From Ralstonia sp. SET104 (GTDB taxonomy: Bacteria > Pseudomonadota > Gammaproteobacteria > Burkholderiales > Burkholderiaceae): a stretch of DNA of 64,000 nucleotides. The first letter of the stretch is position 1. Every line of letters starts with the position of its first letter. Position numbers and translations under genes: made by a program. Under the pieces are notes generated by a model, which saw only the letters and a list, made by a program, of their open reading frames with translations, was not told where the DNA came from and did not search any database. The stretch lies in contig NZ_BHVX01000001.1 of NCBI RefSeq assembly GCF_003851545.1, forward strand, positions 496,001 through 560,000, in the 5' to 3' direction. Positions 24,857 to 33,704 of this stretch are shown in pieces.

Positions 24857-27800
24857 TTAGCGTATGGGCTGCATTGCGTGGCCTTGCATGCCTGTGTCGA
24901 ACCGTCCAAAGCGTAACGCCAGGGTCGGCAGCACGAGCAGGTTCAACACGGTTGACGTGATCAGCCCCCCCAGGATGACCACGGCCATTGGCCCTTCAAC
25001 TTCGTTGCCCGGCTCGCCGCTTTGCAAGGCCAATGGCAGCAGCCCAAGCCCTGTGACCAGCGCCGTCATCAGAATGGGCGCCAGCCGCTCTTTTGCCCCC
25101 AACGTTGCGGTCTCCATGTTCCAGGGGTGCCCCTCCACGTGCACCAGATGCTGGTAGTGCGAGATGAGCATGATGGAGTTGCGCAGCGTAATACCAAACA
25201 GGGTGACGAAACCCACCATGGAGCCCAGCGATAGCAGGCCGCCGGTGGCAAAGACAGTCAGCGCGCCGCCCACCAGCGCGAACGGCAGATTGGTCAGCAC
25301 GAGCAGCAACCCGCGCCAGCTACGCAGCGCAAGATAAACCAGCAAACAGATGATGACCGCGGCAATGCCAAAGTACATCGCCAAATCGCGCTGTGCGCTG
25401 GCCTGGGCCTGCGCCTCGCCCGAGAAGACGACGTAGTATCCCTTCGGCAACTTGATTTCGGTGTCGATGCGATGCTGGGCTTGCCTCACGAACTGACCAA
25501 CCGAGGGCCCGTTGACCTGCGCTGTCACCGTCTGCAAGCGCTGGCCGCCGCTGTGCTGGATGAGATACCGTCCATCGGTCTGGCCAATATCCGCAAGCCG
25601 GCTCAGCGGGACGATGAGGCCGTCAGCGTTGCGCAGCGGCAGTTCGCCAATCTGGGCAGGACCGCGCCGGGCACTGTCGGCCAGCACCACCGCAACGTTG
25701 GACACCGTGTTGGCTTCATAGACCTGGGAAACTTCAGCGCCTTGGTAGGCCGCCTGAATGGCTTCCATCACGTCCACCGGCGCAAAGCCCCAGCGGGCAA
25801 GCTGGTCTTGCCGCAGGCGGATGGACAACTGAGGCAGCGTTGGCGGCGCGGGCAGCGTGACACCAGAAGCGCCCGGCACTGAACCGAGTGTTGCCGATAC
25901 CTGCCGTGCCAGGCTGTCGAGCACATCCAGGTCAGGGCCGAATACGTTGATGATGACAGGGGCTGTGTATCCGGAAATGGTCTCCTGCACGCGCTCGGTC
26001 AGGAATGTCTCGGTGGTAAAGGTCAGGCCCGGAAACTCGCCCAGCTTTGCACGCAACTGCGCCAGCGTCTCCTCTTGGGCATCTGCCCCCAAGCCGGGCT
26101 TCAGGTCAATTTCGAACTCGCTGTATTGCGGCCCGAACACATCCACGCCACGCGCGGTTCGCCCAACGCGCTGGGCAACGGTGCGGACGTTGGGCACCGC
26201 AAGCAGGGCACGGCTGACGCGCTCGCCAACGCGCAAGGACTCTTGCAGTGACGTTCCGGGCACGGCTTGCATGTGCGTGATGAAGTGGCCCTCCCTCAGC
26301 TCCGGCAGAAATTGCAGGTGATAGAAGGGCAGGGTCGCAAGGGCTGCCAGAACGAGACCGGCGAACCCGCTCATCACCATGACCGAGTGCCGCTCCACAC
26401 GGGCGAGCATGGCCGTGTATCGCACGTGGAGCCATTGGTAGACGCGCGGCTCCTTCGTCTCACTGGTGGCCTGCCGCAACAGCGCGTAGCACAGCGCCGG
26501 GGTGAGCGTGAGCGCCACCGCAAGGGAAGACAGGATGGCCAGGATATAGGCCGTGCCCAACGGCGCAAACAGCTTGCCGGCCACGCCGGATAGCGTCAGC
26601 ACTGGCAAGAAAACAACGGCCACTGTAAAGGTGGCGTAAATCACCGCGCTGCGCACTTCGGTGGATGCATTGACAACGATTTGCAACGCAGACAGCGGGC
26701 TGCCTTTCAGCCGGTTCTCGTGCAGGCGGCGGTAGATGTTTTCCACGTCGATGATGGCGTCGTCCACTACCTCGCCCAATGCAATGGCCAGGCCGCCTAG
26801 CGTCATGGTGTTCAGCGGCACACCGAAGTGATGCAGCACGATGATGGCGGTCAGCAACGACAGCGGAATCGCCGTTGCTGAAATAAAGGCCGTCCGAACG
26901 TTGAACAAGAACAGAAACAGCACCACGACCACCAGTACGGCACCCACCAATAGCGCCGTACGCAAATGGTTGATGGATGCCGTGATGAAGTTGGCCGGCC
27001 GGAACAAGTCTGCATGGAGCTGAATGTCGTTTGCCGCCAGAACGGGCCGAAGCGCGGCCAGCGCCTCTTCAGCGTTCTTGGTGACGGAGACCGTATCCGC
27101 GCCGTACTGATTGCTCACCATGACGACGACACCGCGCTTGCCCTGAACATTTGCGCCGCTCACCGGCACCTCCTGGCCCACCACGACCTTGCCGATGTCC
27201 GCCAGCCTCACCACCGCACCGTTCTTTTGCAGGAGCGCGACTTGTCCTAGCTGCTCCGCCGTTGTGCTCTGCCCGACGGTGTTGAGCACGATGCGCTGGT
27301 TGTCGGTGTCCAGCACGCCAGCGCCACGGATGCCCGTCGCCCGCTGCGCCGCACCAACAACGTCATGAATGGACAAGCCCAGGCGAACCAGCTGTTGGGG
27401 GGCCACCTGGACTTGGTATTGCTTGACCTCGCCGCCGTAGATGCCGACGTCTGAAACTCCGGCACGGCTGAGCAGCCGTGGCTTGAGCGTCCACTCTGCA
27501 AAGCTGCGCAGATCCATCAGCGAGCGTGTGTTGGACGTGAGCCCGATGCCCAGCACCAGGTTGGTGGACGAACTCAGCGGCGTCATCTTGGGTGCGCGCA
27601 CACCCACAGGCAATTCGCCGGAGAGCGTTGCGAGTTGCTCCCCCACCAGTTGGCGCGCCCGCAGCACGTCGGTCTGTTCGCTGAATATCAGCGTGACGAC
27701 CGAAAGCCCCTGTATCGATTGGGACCGCATGGACTCAAGCCCGATGGCGCCGCCCAGTACGTTCTCAACGCGTTGGGTAACCAGTTGCTCGACCTGCTCG

Positions 27801-27973
27801 GAGGACAATCCGGGCGCTTCCGTTTGCACAGTCACCAGCGGCGGGGCGAATTCCGGGAAGACATCCAGCTTGGCGTGATACAGCGCGTAGAGGCCGTAGC
27901 CGAGCAAGAGAACGGCAAGGGCAAAGATGATGCCCCGCAGGCGGACGGAGAAATCGATGATGGACGTCAGCAT
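24857..27973 (-). CDS. HME-family RND heavy-metal efflux pump
   Basis: Proton-driven inner-membrane exporter, 1038 residues, with the 12-helix RND layout and two large periplasmic loops. The metal-specificity motif in helix 4 reads ALGEVVDDAIIDVENIYRRL. It has the DD...D..E pattern of divalent-cation HME pumps such as ZneA, not the CusA (Cu/Ag) pattern. The N-terminus LDVFPEFAPPLVTVQTEAPGL is typical. Last gene of an outer-membrane/adaptor/pump operon. The metal cannot be fixed from sequence; zinc or another divalent ion is the best guess. Confidence 0.9.
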   Translation of the reverse strand: MLTSIIDFSVRLRGIIFALAVLLLGYGLYALYHAKLDVFPEFAPPLVTVQTEAPGLSSEQVEQLVTQRVENVLGGAIGLESMRSQSIQGLSVVTLIFSEQTDVLRARQLVGEQLATLSGELPVGVRAPKMTPLSSSTNLVLGIGLTSNTRSLMDLRSFAEWTLKPRLLSRAGVSDVGIYGGEVKQYQVQVAPQQLVRLGLSIHDVVGAAQRATGIRGAGVLDTDNQRIVLNTVGQSTTAEQLGQVALLQKNGAVVRLADIGKVVVGQEVPVSGANVQGKRGVVVMVSNQYGADTVSVTKNAEEALAALRPVLAANDIQLHADLFRPANFITASINHLRTALLVGAVLVVVVLFLFLFNVRTAFISATAIPLSLLTAIIVLHHFGVPLNTMTLGGLAIALGEVVDDAIIDVENIYRRLHENRLKGSPLSALQIVVNASTEVRSAVIYATFTVAVVFLPVLTLSGVAGKLFAPLGTAYILAILSSLAVALTLTPALCYALLRQATSETKEPRVYQWLHVRYTAMLARVERHSVMVMSGFAGLVLAALATLPFYHLQFLPELREGHFITHMQAVPGTSLQESLRVGERVSRALLAVPNVRTVAQRVGRTARGVDVFGPQYSEFEIDLKPGLGADAQEETLAQLRAKLGEFPGLTFTTETFLTERVQETISGYTAPVIINVFGPDLDVLDSLARQVSATLGSVPGASGVTLPAPPTLPQLSIRLRQDQLARWGFAPVDVMEAIQAAYQGAEVSQVYEANTVSNVAVVLADSARRGPAQIGELPLRNADGLIVPLSRLADIGQTDGRYLIQHSGGQRLQTVTAQVNGPSVGQFVRQAQHRIDTEIKLPKGYYVVFSGEAQAQASAQRDLAMYFGIAAVIICLLVYLALRSWRGLLLVLTNLPFALVGGALTVFATGGLLSLGSMVGFVTLFGITLRNSIMLISHYQHLVHVEGHPWNMETATLGAKERLAPILMTALVTGLGLLPLALQSGEPGNEVEGPMAVVILGGLITSTVLNLLVLPTLALRFGRFDTGMQGHAMQPIR

Positions 27974-27994
27974 CGCTTGGCGGGCAGACGCCCG

Positions 27995-29050
27995 TTAATC
28001 GTTGTCAGGTTGGTTGCCGCCTTGGGCCCGGGACTCTTCCGAGAGCAGCAACTGTGCGCCACGCACGACAACGAGATCGCCGGGCTTGAATCCATCCGCC
28101 ACAAAGAAGTCTCCGTCTTGCGCAAACCGTGCATCGACGGCGCGGCGCTGGAAGGTGTGCTTGCCCGTGTGGACATACGCCCACGGTTGTCCGCCATACC
28201 AGACGATGGCGCCGGCCGGAACCAGGACGCCCGCTTTTGCGCTCGCCCCGGCAGGCGCTCTGGCGCTGATGCGTGCGCCCGCCCCGAGCTGCGTTGCCGC
28301 ACGGTAGTAGTAGGCCTGCCCCTGAATGCCGGGGTCCGCTTGTGGGGAGGCCGATACAAGCCGCGCCTCGAACGGCGCAACGCCGTCGCCGGTGGCTTTC
28401 AGCAAAGCAGGCGCCGCACCGCTTTGGCCGCCAGGAAACACAACACGCAGCAGAACGTCGCGCCGGTCCAGCAAACGCGCCAGATTGGCGGAGGCTGGCG
28501 ATGCGATCCACCCCGCGATGGTTGCGCCGTATTGCTGCCTGGCCGCCGTCACGGTGGCATCCAGACTGACCTGTGTTGACTTGATCTTGGCCGTTGCCGC
28601 GATGCTCGCGGAGCGCGCCGCCTGAAGCGTCTTTAACGAGGCGTTCTGAACATCGGCATACAGCGTTTGCGTCCGGTCAAGTTCTGCCCGTGCGGTGTCT
28701 GCCGCGACTTTTGCGGCGTCGAGGTCCGCCTTGGTGGCCGCGTACCGGCTTGAGAGGTCGGCCAGCGGCTGCAAGTCCATGACCGTGCCATAAACGGCGG
28801 CGCCAGCGGTGCTCTCGGTGGCGCTCAACGCGCGCACTTGGATGCCGCTGGCAGCTTGGGCGGCTGCATCCACTGTCAGCGTGACGAGGCCATCCTCAAG
28901 GGTGATGCGCACTGGGCTGTGCACCGCTGCCTCTTGTTCGGCTTCGCGCGCTTGCTCGCCTCGGCTCAGCATGAACCCGCCCACCGCCAAGGCGACCAGG
29001 ATGACCGGCGAGAAGAGCGCCACGCCTTTGAGTAAGGTGCGTTTTGACAT
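27995..29050 (-). CDS. RND efflux periplasmic adaptor (membrane fusion protein)
   Basis: It has 351 residues. An N-terminal membrane anchor (about 9-29) is followed by a coiled-coil hairpin (about 100-175, TKADLDAAKVAADTARAELD and partner helix) and a barrel-domain region (LARLLDRRDVLLRVVFPGG, ASAKAGVLVPAGAIVWYGG). The C-terminus DGFKPGDLVVVRGAQLLLSEE is characteristic. It lacks His/Met-rich metal-binding extensions. It is 2 bp after the outer-membrane gene and 21 bp before the pump gene. Confidence 0.88.
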   Translation of the reverse strand: MSKRTLLKGVALFSPVILVALAVGGFMLSRGEQAREAEQEAAVHSPVRITLEDGLVTLTVDAAAQAASGIQVRALSATESTAGAAVYGTVMDLQPLADLSSRYAATKADLDAAKVAADTARAELDRTQTLYADVQNASLKTLQAARSASIAATAKIKSTQVSLDATVTAARQQYGATIAGWIASPASANLARLLDRRDVLLRVVFPGGQSGAAPALLKATGDGVAPFEARLVSASPQADPGIQGQAYYYRAATQLGAGARISARAPAGASAKAGVLVPAGAIVWYGGQPWAYVHTGKHTFQRRAVDARFAQDGDFFVADGFKPGDLVVVRGAQLLLSEESRAQGGNQPDND

Positions 29051-29052
29051 GG

Positions 29053-30450
29053 TTATTTGAGTGGCATTGCGGTAAGAGGGCGCTGCATGGCGTCTTCCAT
29101 GCGCCCGACCGCCTGTTGCATCTGGAAGGTCGCATCAGTCAGGGCGAGCTGGGCTGTGAGCGCGCTTTTTTCTGCCAGCGTCAGCGTCAGACGGTCGGAC
29201 TGGCCAATCTCGAATGCGCGTTGCGCTGTGGTCAACTGGCGGGATTGCGCCGCAAGCTGCGCTTTGCTTTGCTGAACGATGTCTTGGGTGGCTTGGTAAG
29301 CGGCGATCGCGCCGTCGGTCTCGCCAAAGGCCTGGGCCTGCAACTGCTGCAGATGCGCTTGGGCTTCCAGGCGGCGGGCACGCGCCTGCGCAATGGGGCC
29401 TTCGTTGCGATTGAATATCGGCAGCACCAGACCGGCAAAGTCGAATCCGATCTTGCGGGCACCTTGGTCGAAGGTGTAACCGGGCCCAAGATGGATGTCC
29501 GGATACTGCTTGGCGACCTCTGATTGCAGAGCGGCTTGGCTGGCCTCGTATTGTTCAACGCCGGCCTGCACATCGGCCCGGTTCAGGAGTGCTTGCACCC
29601 GCAGGGTGTCCGCCGGTATTGCGGGATAGGCCCCGGCATATTCCGTGAGGTCCAGTTCGATGTTGTCGAGCGCGCTCGCTCGCAGCCCCAGCACAGTGGC
29701 GACTTGGACACGTGCCGCAGCGGCATCGCGTTGTGCTGTCAGCAGGTTGGTTCGTGCCTCCATGACGGCCAGCCGCTGCTGGTTGACCTCCCATGCGGAG
29801 GCGTCCCCAGCCGTCTGGCGATGCTCCAGCATGGCAGCGGTGCGCTGGTCCAGTGTCAGTTGCTGGCCCAGGCGTTCAGCTTTTTCTCGGGCAAGCCAGA
29901 GATTGAGCAACTGTGTCCGCAGTTGGCTGCGGACGCCCCACGCCGTGTTCGCAACCTGAAACCGGGCTGCGCCGGACAGGTGTGTCGCCTCACTGATGCG
30001 AGCGCTCCGCTTACCGGCAGTCTCAATAGGAATGTCCAGCGCCATACCGAGCGTCCAGGGGGAATCGCCATTCTTGGGGTTGAGCGTGCGCTGAAACGGC
30101 AACTGCAGCGTAGGGTTCGGCCGTTGCGCAGCCGTTGTGGTTGCCGCTTCCGCAGTTGCGAGCCTGGCGCGTGCGGCTTCCAGCGCCGGATTGAAATAGA
30201 ACGCGGCGAGTGTCAGGCTCTGCGGGTTCCATCGGCTGGGCGGCCAGGCTTCTGCGGCCTGCGGATCATGCTGACGAATGTACTCACGCAATTCCGGTGA
30301 TTGCAGGGAACGCGCCGTATAAGCATCTGCCACCGATGCCGCTGAAAGCGGCCGTGCGTCATAACGGTCAAAGGCACACGCGCTCAGGAGCAGAGCTGCA
30401 ATCGGCACGAACAGCGGCCAACGGAAGCGAATGGTGGTTGCAGTCTTCAT
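29053..30450 (-). CDS. TolC-family outer-membrane efflux lipoprotein
   Basis: It has 465 residues from ATG 30450, giving a lipoprotein signal with lipobox LLSAC; a GTG at 30489 is an alternative. Long helical hairpins with the TolC-like repeat structure follow (ALEAARARLATAEAATTTAA and the related later stretch). First gene of the tripartite efflux operon; the adaptor begins 2 bp later. Confidence 0.9.
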   Translation of the reverse strand: MKTATTIRFRWPLFVPIAALLLSACAFDRYDARPLSAASVADAYTARSLQSPELREYIRQHDPQAAEAWPPSRWNPQSLTLAAFYFNPALEAARARLATAEAATTTAAQRPNPTLQLPFQRTLNPKNGDSPWTLGMALDIPIETAGKRSARISEATHLSGAARFQVANTAWGVRSQLRTQLLNLWLAREKAERLGQQLTLDQRTAAMLEHRQTAGDASAWEVNQQRLAVMEARTNLLTAQRDAAAARVQVATVLGLRASALDNIELDLTEYAGAYPAIPADTLRVQALLNRADVQAGVEQYEASQAALQSEVAKQYPDIHLGPGYTFDQGARKIGFDFAGLVLPIFNRNEGPIAQARARRLEAQAHLQQLQAQAFGETDGAIAAYQATQDIVQQSKAQLAAQSRQLTTAQRAFEIGQSDRLTLTLAEKSALTAQLALTDATFQMQQAVGRMEDAMQRPLTAMPLK

Positions 30451-30557
30451 CGCTGGTTTTTTCTTTCTTTTGTCGAATGGAAACGCCACCGTTGGGCCAG
30501 TACAACCTGCCGTGCCCGGTAGTGGGCGCCAGGAGGTCAGGCGAAGGTAGAAGCCGA

Positions 30558-30581
30558 GACTTAGAGCGGACTTAGTGTATA
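30558..30581. promoter_or_regulatory. Direct repeats and -10-like box before the efflux operon
   Basis: GACTTAG occurs at 30558-30564 and again at 30569-30575, an exact 11-bp period typical of OmpR-type response-regulator sites. On the minus strand TATACA (30581-30576) is a -10-like hexamer without a matching -35, and a GACC-N4-GGTC palindrome (30583-30594) is adjacent. No regulator gene is nearby. Confidence 0.4.
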
Positions 30582-30594
30582 GGACCTTGGGGTC

Positions 30595-30817
30595 ACATAT
30601 CGCCTGGCGGCATCGTTACGTATCCGTTAAGTCTGGCAATGGCTTGCCCGTTGCCCGTTGCCCGTTGCCAGGCAGGCGTCGCTCCATCTCGACGGAGCAT
30701 CAGAGGGGATGGAGGTGTACCTGCATGATGCAGGCCGTTTCGAACGATTAGCCGCGCCGCTCCTTGCACCCGCGCCGCTGTGGTGACGAGCGCCATGATT
30801 CGCCCGCTGGCGCTGCG
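30595..30817. other. Spacer with a heptanucleotide tandem repeat
   Basis: No gene is seen. TTGCCCG is repeated three times plus a partial fourth copy at 30644-30669. Open frames here are short and lack ribosome sites. Confidence 0.6.
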
Positions 30818-31465
30818 CTATTGGCGCCGCAGCACGACATGTGTGGCCTTTTCCGATGCGACGGATTCAACGCATGCATAGCCCAGCGCCCGCAGGTCTA
30901 GCCCCGCGAACAGCGGTTCTCCGCGGCCGAGCAGTACTGGCGAGATCGCAATGTGCAGCTCATCGACCAAGCCCTCGCGAAGGTACTGCCGGATGGTGCC
31001 CGGCCCGCCGCCAATCCGCACGTCTTTTCCGTTGGCGGCCTCGCGTGCGCGGTCGAGCGCCTCGTGAATGCCGCCTGTGACGAAGTGGAATGTCGTGCCG
31101 CCTTCCATGTTGATGGGCGCGCGCGCGTGATGAGTCAGGACGAACGCGGGAACGTGATACGGCGGGTTGTCTCCCCACCAGCCTTTCCAGTTGTCGTCCG
31201 GCCAGTCCCCACGGATGGGGCCGAACATGTTGCGCCCAAGAATCCAGGCGCCGACATTCTGGAAGCCACGGGCGGCGAAGTCATCGTCAATGCCGGTGGT
31301 GCCGCCGTCCTTGCCGAACAGGTTGCGCTGGAACGTGCGTGTCGGGATCAACCACTGATGCAGCTCGGTCCCGCCAACGCCGAGCGGGTTGTTGATGTCC
31401 TGATCCGGGCCCGCTCCGTATCCGTCGAGCGAGAGGGTGCAGCCTTCAACGCGAATGCGTGTCAT
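30818..31465 (-). CDS. RibD C-terminal/dihydrofolate-reductase-fold protein
   Basis: It has 215 residues. The DHFR-like fold of the RibD-C superfamily begins RIRVEGCTLSLDGYGAG. WILGRNMFGPIRG and VRIGGGPGTIRQYLREGLVDELHIAISPVLLGRGEPLFAGL are the nucleotide-binding and C-terminal signatures. Probably an NADPH-dependent reductase of unknown substrate, not a true folate enzyme. It appears monocistronic. Confidence 0.9.
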   Translation of the reverse strand: MTRIRVEGCTLSLDGYGAGPDQDINNPLGVGGTELHQWLIPTRTFQRNLFGKDGGTTGIDDDFAARGFQNVGAWILGRNMFGPIRGDWPDDNWKGWWGDNPPYHVPAFVLTHHARAPINMEGGTTFHFVTGGIHEALDRAREAANGKDVRIGGGPGTIRQYLREGLVDELHIAISPVLLGRGEPLFAGLDLRALGYACVESVASEKATHVVLRRQ

Positions 31466-31686
31466 CGTTGCCTCCGGTTTGCCTGCGTTTCGACGCCCTG
31501 GGGGGCATCCATGGATGCCGGCGTCCGGACATGCATATTAGTACCGGGGCCAGCCGGTGACGCTTGATGTTGCTGGCCACACGCGCGGCGAGCCGGCCAA
31601 ACATGCCGCGCACGCCGCGCCGGACATCCGCCATTGGGAGGAGGCCGCCGCCATCCTTTAGAATCGCGCACTTTGCCCAGACTCCC

Positions 31687-32619
31687 ATGTGGTTCAAAAA
31701 CCTTCAGCTTCATCGCCTGCCCGCCCCGTGGGCCGTGACCCCGGATCAGCTTGAGACATGGCTGGCGCCGCACGCGTTTCAACCAGGCAACAGCGTCGAG
31801 AAGCAGACTTCGGGCTGGGCATCGCCGCGCGATGACGGCGCGCTCGTGTATGCCAACAACGGGCAGATGCTGCTCACGTTCCGCGCTGAAAAGAAGCTGC
31901 TACCGGCATCGGTCATCAATCAGGTGACCAAAGCCCGCGCGCTTGAGGCGGAGGAGCAACAGGGCTTCAAGCCCGGCCGCAAACAGATGCGCGAACTCAA
32001 GGAACAGGTGACCGACGAGCTGCTGCCGCGCGCGTTCAGCATTCGCCGCGATACCCGTGTGTGGATCGATACGGCAAACGGCTGGCTCGTGATCGATGCG
32101 GCTTCGCAGGCGGTGGCCGACGACATTCGCGGCCTGCTCGTGAAGTCGATCGACCAGTTGCCAATGACCAGCGTGCGCGTGGCGCATTCGCCGGTTGCCG
32201 CGATGACGGAGTGGCTGCTCTCCGGCGAGGCGCCGGGCGGTTTTACCGTGGACCAGGATGCCGAGTTGCGCTCGACCGGAGAAGGCGGCGCCACGGTGCG
32301 GTACGTCGGCCATGCGCTGGAAGCGGACGACATGCGGCGGCACATCGAAGCCGGCAAGCAATGCATGCGTCTGGCCATGACGTGGGACGACCGCGTGTCG
32401 TTCGTGCTGACGCCGTCGCTCATGATCAAGCGCGTTACGCCGCTCGACGTGATCAAGGAGGCGGAAGACCCCACCGCGCAGAACGACGACGAACGCTTTG
32501 ACTCCGATGTCGCACTGATGACCGGCGAGTTGGCGCGGATGCTGACGGATCTGGTCGACAGTCTGGGCGGCGACCAGCTCGACGCAATGCCACAGGCCAG
32601 AGCGGCCAGAGCGGCCTGA
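31687..32619 (+). CDS. rdgC: RdgC, recombination-associated DNA-binding protein
   Basis: Toroidal double-stranded-DNA-binding protein that modulates RecA. It has 310 residues from ATG 31687 ([11 protein letters not shown]); the frame is open earlier but without a start signal. Features are [21 protein letters not shown], the SGWASPR motif and [22 protein letters not shown]. The last codons and the stop lie inside a 9-bp tandem repeat. TAGAAT at 31659-31664 is a likely -10. Confidence 0.95.
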   Translation: MWFKNLQLHRLPAPWAVTPDQLETWLAPHAFQPGNSVEKQTSGWASPRDDGALVYANNGQMLLTFRAEKKLLPASVINQVTKARALEAEEQQGFKPGRKQMRELKEQVTDELLPRAFSIRRDTRVWIDTANGWLVIDAASQAVADDIRGLLVKSIDQLPMTSVRVAHSPVAAMTEWLLSGEAPGGFTVDQDAELRSTGEGGATVRYVGHALEADDMRRHIEAGKQCMRLAMTWDDRVSFVLTPSLMIKRVTPLDVIKEAEDPTAQNDDERFDSDVALMTGELARMLTDLVDSLGGDQLDAMPQARAARAA

Positions 32620-32639
32620 GCGGCCTGAGCGGCCAGAGC
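32595..32639. repeat. Five 9-bp tandem repeats across the rdgC stop codon
   Basis: GGCCAGAGC at 32595, 32604 and 32631, with GGCCTGAGC at 32613 and 32622. The A-to-T variant turns an AGA codon into the TGA stop of rdgC. Confidence 0.9.
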
Positions 32640-32722
32640 CCCTTCGTCTGCCAACACGGGGCGCGGGGCAGGTGGACGAGGCCGTGGTGGCTAACGGCGG
32701 ATCGTGCCGGTGGATGTCCCAG

Positions 32723-33580
32723 TCAGTCTGTCCGCCCGGCGCGCAAGTCGCTCTTGCGGATGAGTTGCAGCAGGGTTTGCGCAGGCTTGCTCAAGCGCCG
32801 TGCCGACAGTGTGATGAATTCGATTGCGGGCAGCGGCGGTAATGCGTCGCCATTGATTGGCGGCACCAGCCCGCCGCCGGCCAGGTTCTGCGCACGCACC
32901 GTAATCCCCAGCCCGCCACGCGCTGCGGCAATACACCCCGAATGGCTGCTGCTGGTGCAGACCACACGCCAAAGCCAGCCCGCCGCAGCCAGCGTGTCCA
33001 AAACAACGGAGCGGGTCACGCTAGGCTCGTTGACGAGGATGAGCGGTAGCGGCTGGCCCAAGTCCACCACGGTGCCAGGCCGGGCCAGCCATTCGAGTTG
33101 GCCGCGGAACAGCGGCACGCCACGGCGCTCGCCCTCGCGGCGCTTGCCGACGATCAGGTCGAGCGAGCCGTCTTCAATGCCCTCGTAAAGCTTGCTGGTC
33201 ATCCCCATCGTGATTTCGAGTTCGACGTCGGGGTGCGTGGCCCGGAACGCCGCCAGCAGATTGGGCAACGGTCCCTGGGCCAGATCTTCCGATGATCCCA
33301 ACCGAACGCGGCCCTGCAGCCGGGGCGCGCTGAACTGCAACTCGGCACGCGCCAGCGATTCGAGGATCAGCTTCGCGTGAACGAGTAGCGCTTCGCCATC
33401 GGGCGTGAGCGACAGCGAATGGGTGTCGCGCACAAACAGCCGCCGGTTCACGCTGTGTTCCAGCCGGCGGATGTGATCGCTGACGGATGATTGCGACAGG
33501 CCAAGCTGGCGCCCGGCATCTGTAAAGCTATGTGCCGCGGCCACGGTGGCGAAGGTTTGAATCCAGACGGGATTGAGCAT
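32723..33580 (-). CDS. LysR-family transcriptional regulator
   Basis: It has 285 residues from ATG 33580 (MLNPVWIQTFATVAAAHSF). The N-terminal HTH reads FTDAGRQLGLSQSSVSDHIRRLEHSV; a substrate-binding domain follows (about 90-285). It diverges from the MFS transporter at 33705 with 124 bp between them, the standard layout for a LysR regulator controlling its neighbour. The inducer is unknown. Confidence 0.92.
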   Translation of the reverse strand: MLNPVWIQTFATVAAAHSFTDAGRQLGLSQSSVSDHIRRLEHSVNRRLFVRDTHSLSLTPDGEALLVHAKLILESLARAELQFSAPRLQGRVRLGSSEDLAQGPLPNLLAAFRATHPDVELEITMGMTSKLYEGIEDGSLDLIVGKRREGERRGVPLFRGQLEWLARPGTVVDLGQPLPLILVNEPSVTRSVVLDTLAAAGWLWRVVCTSSSHSGCIAAARGGLGITVRAQNLAGGGLVPPINGDALPPLPAIEFITLSARRLSKPAQTLLQLIRKSDLRAGRTD

Positions 33581-33704
33581 GCGGGCATTGTCATCGGGGT
33601 TTCCGATAACAGTCAACGTCTCTAGAGGGGTTCCCGATTGGCTCGCCATGGGTAGCATTGCGGGTGGATGTCCGGCGCTTCCGGACAGGCATTCCAGGAT
33701 TCGC

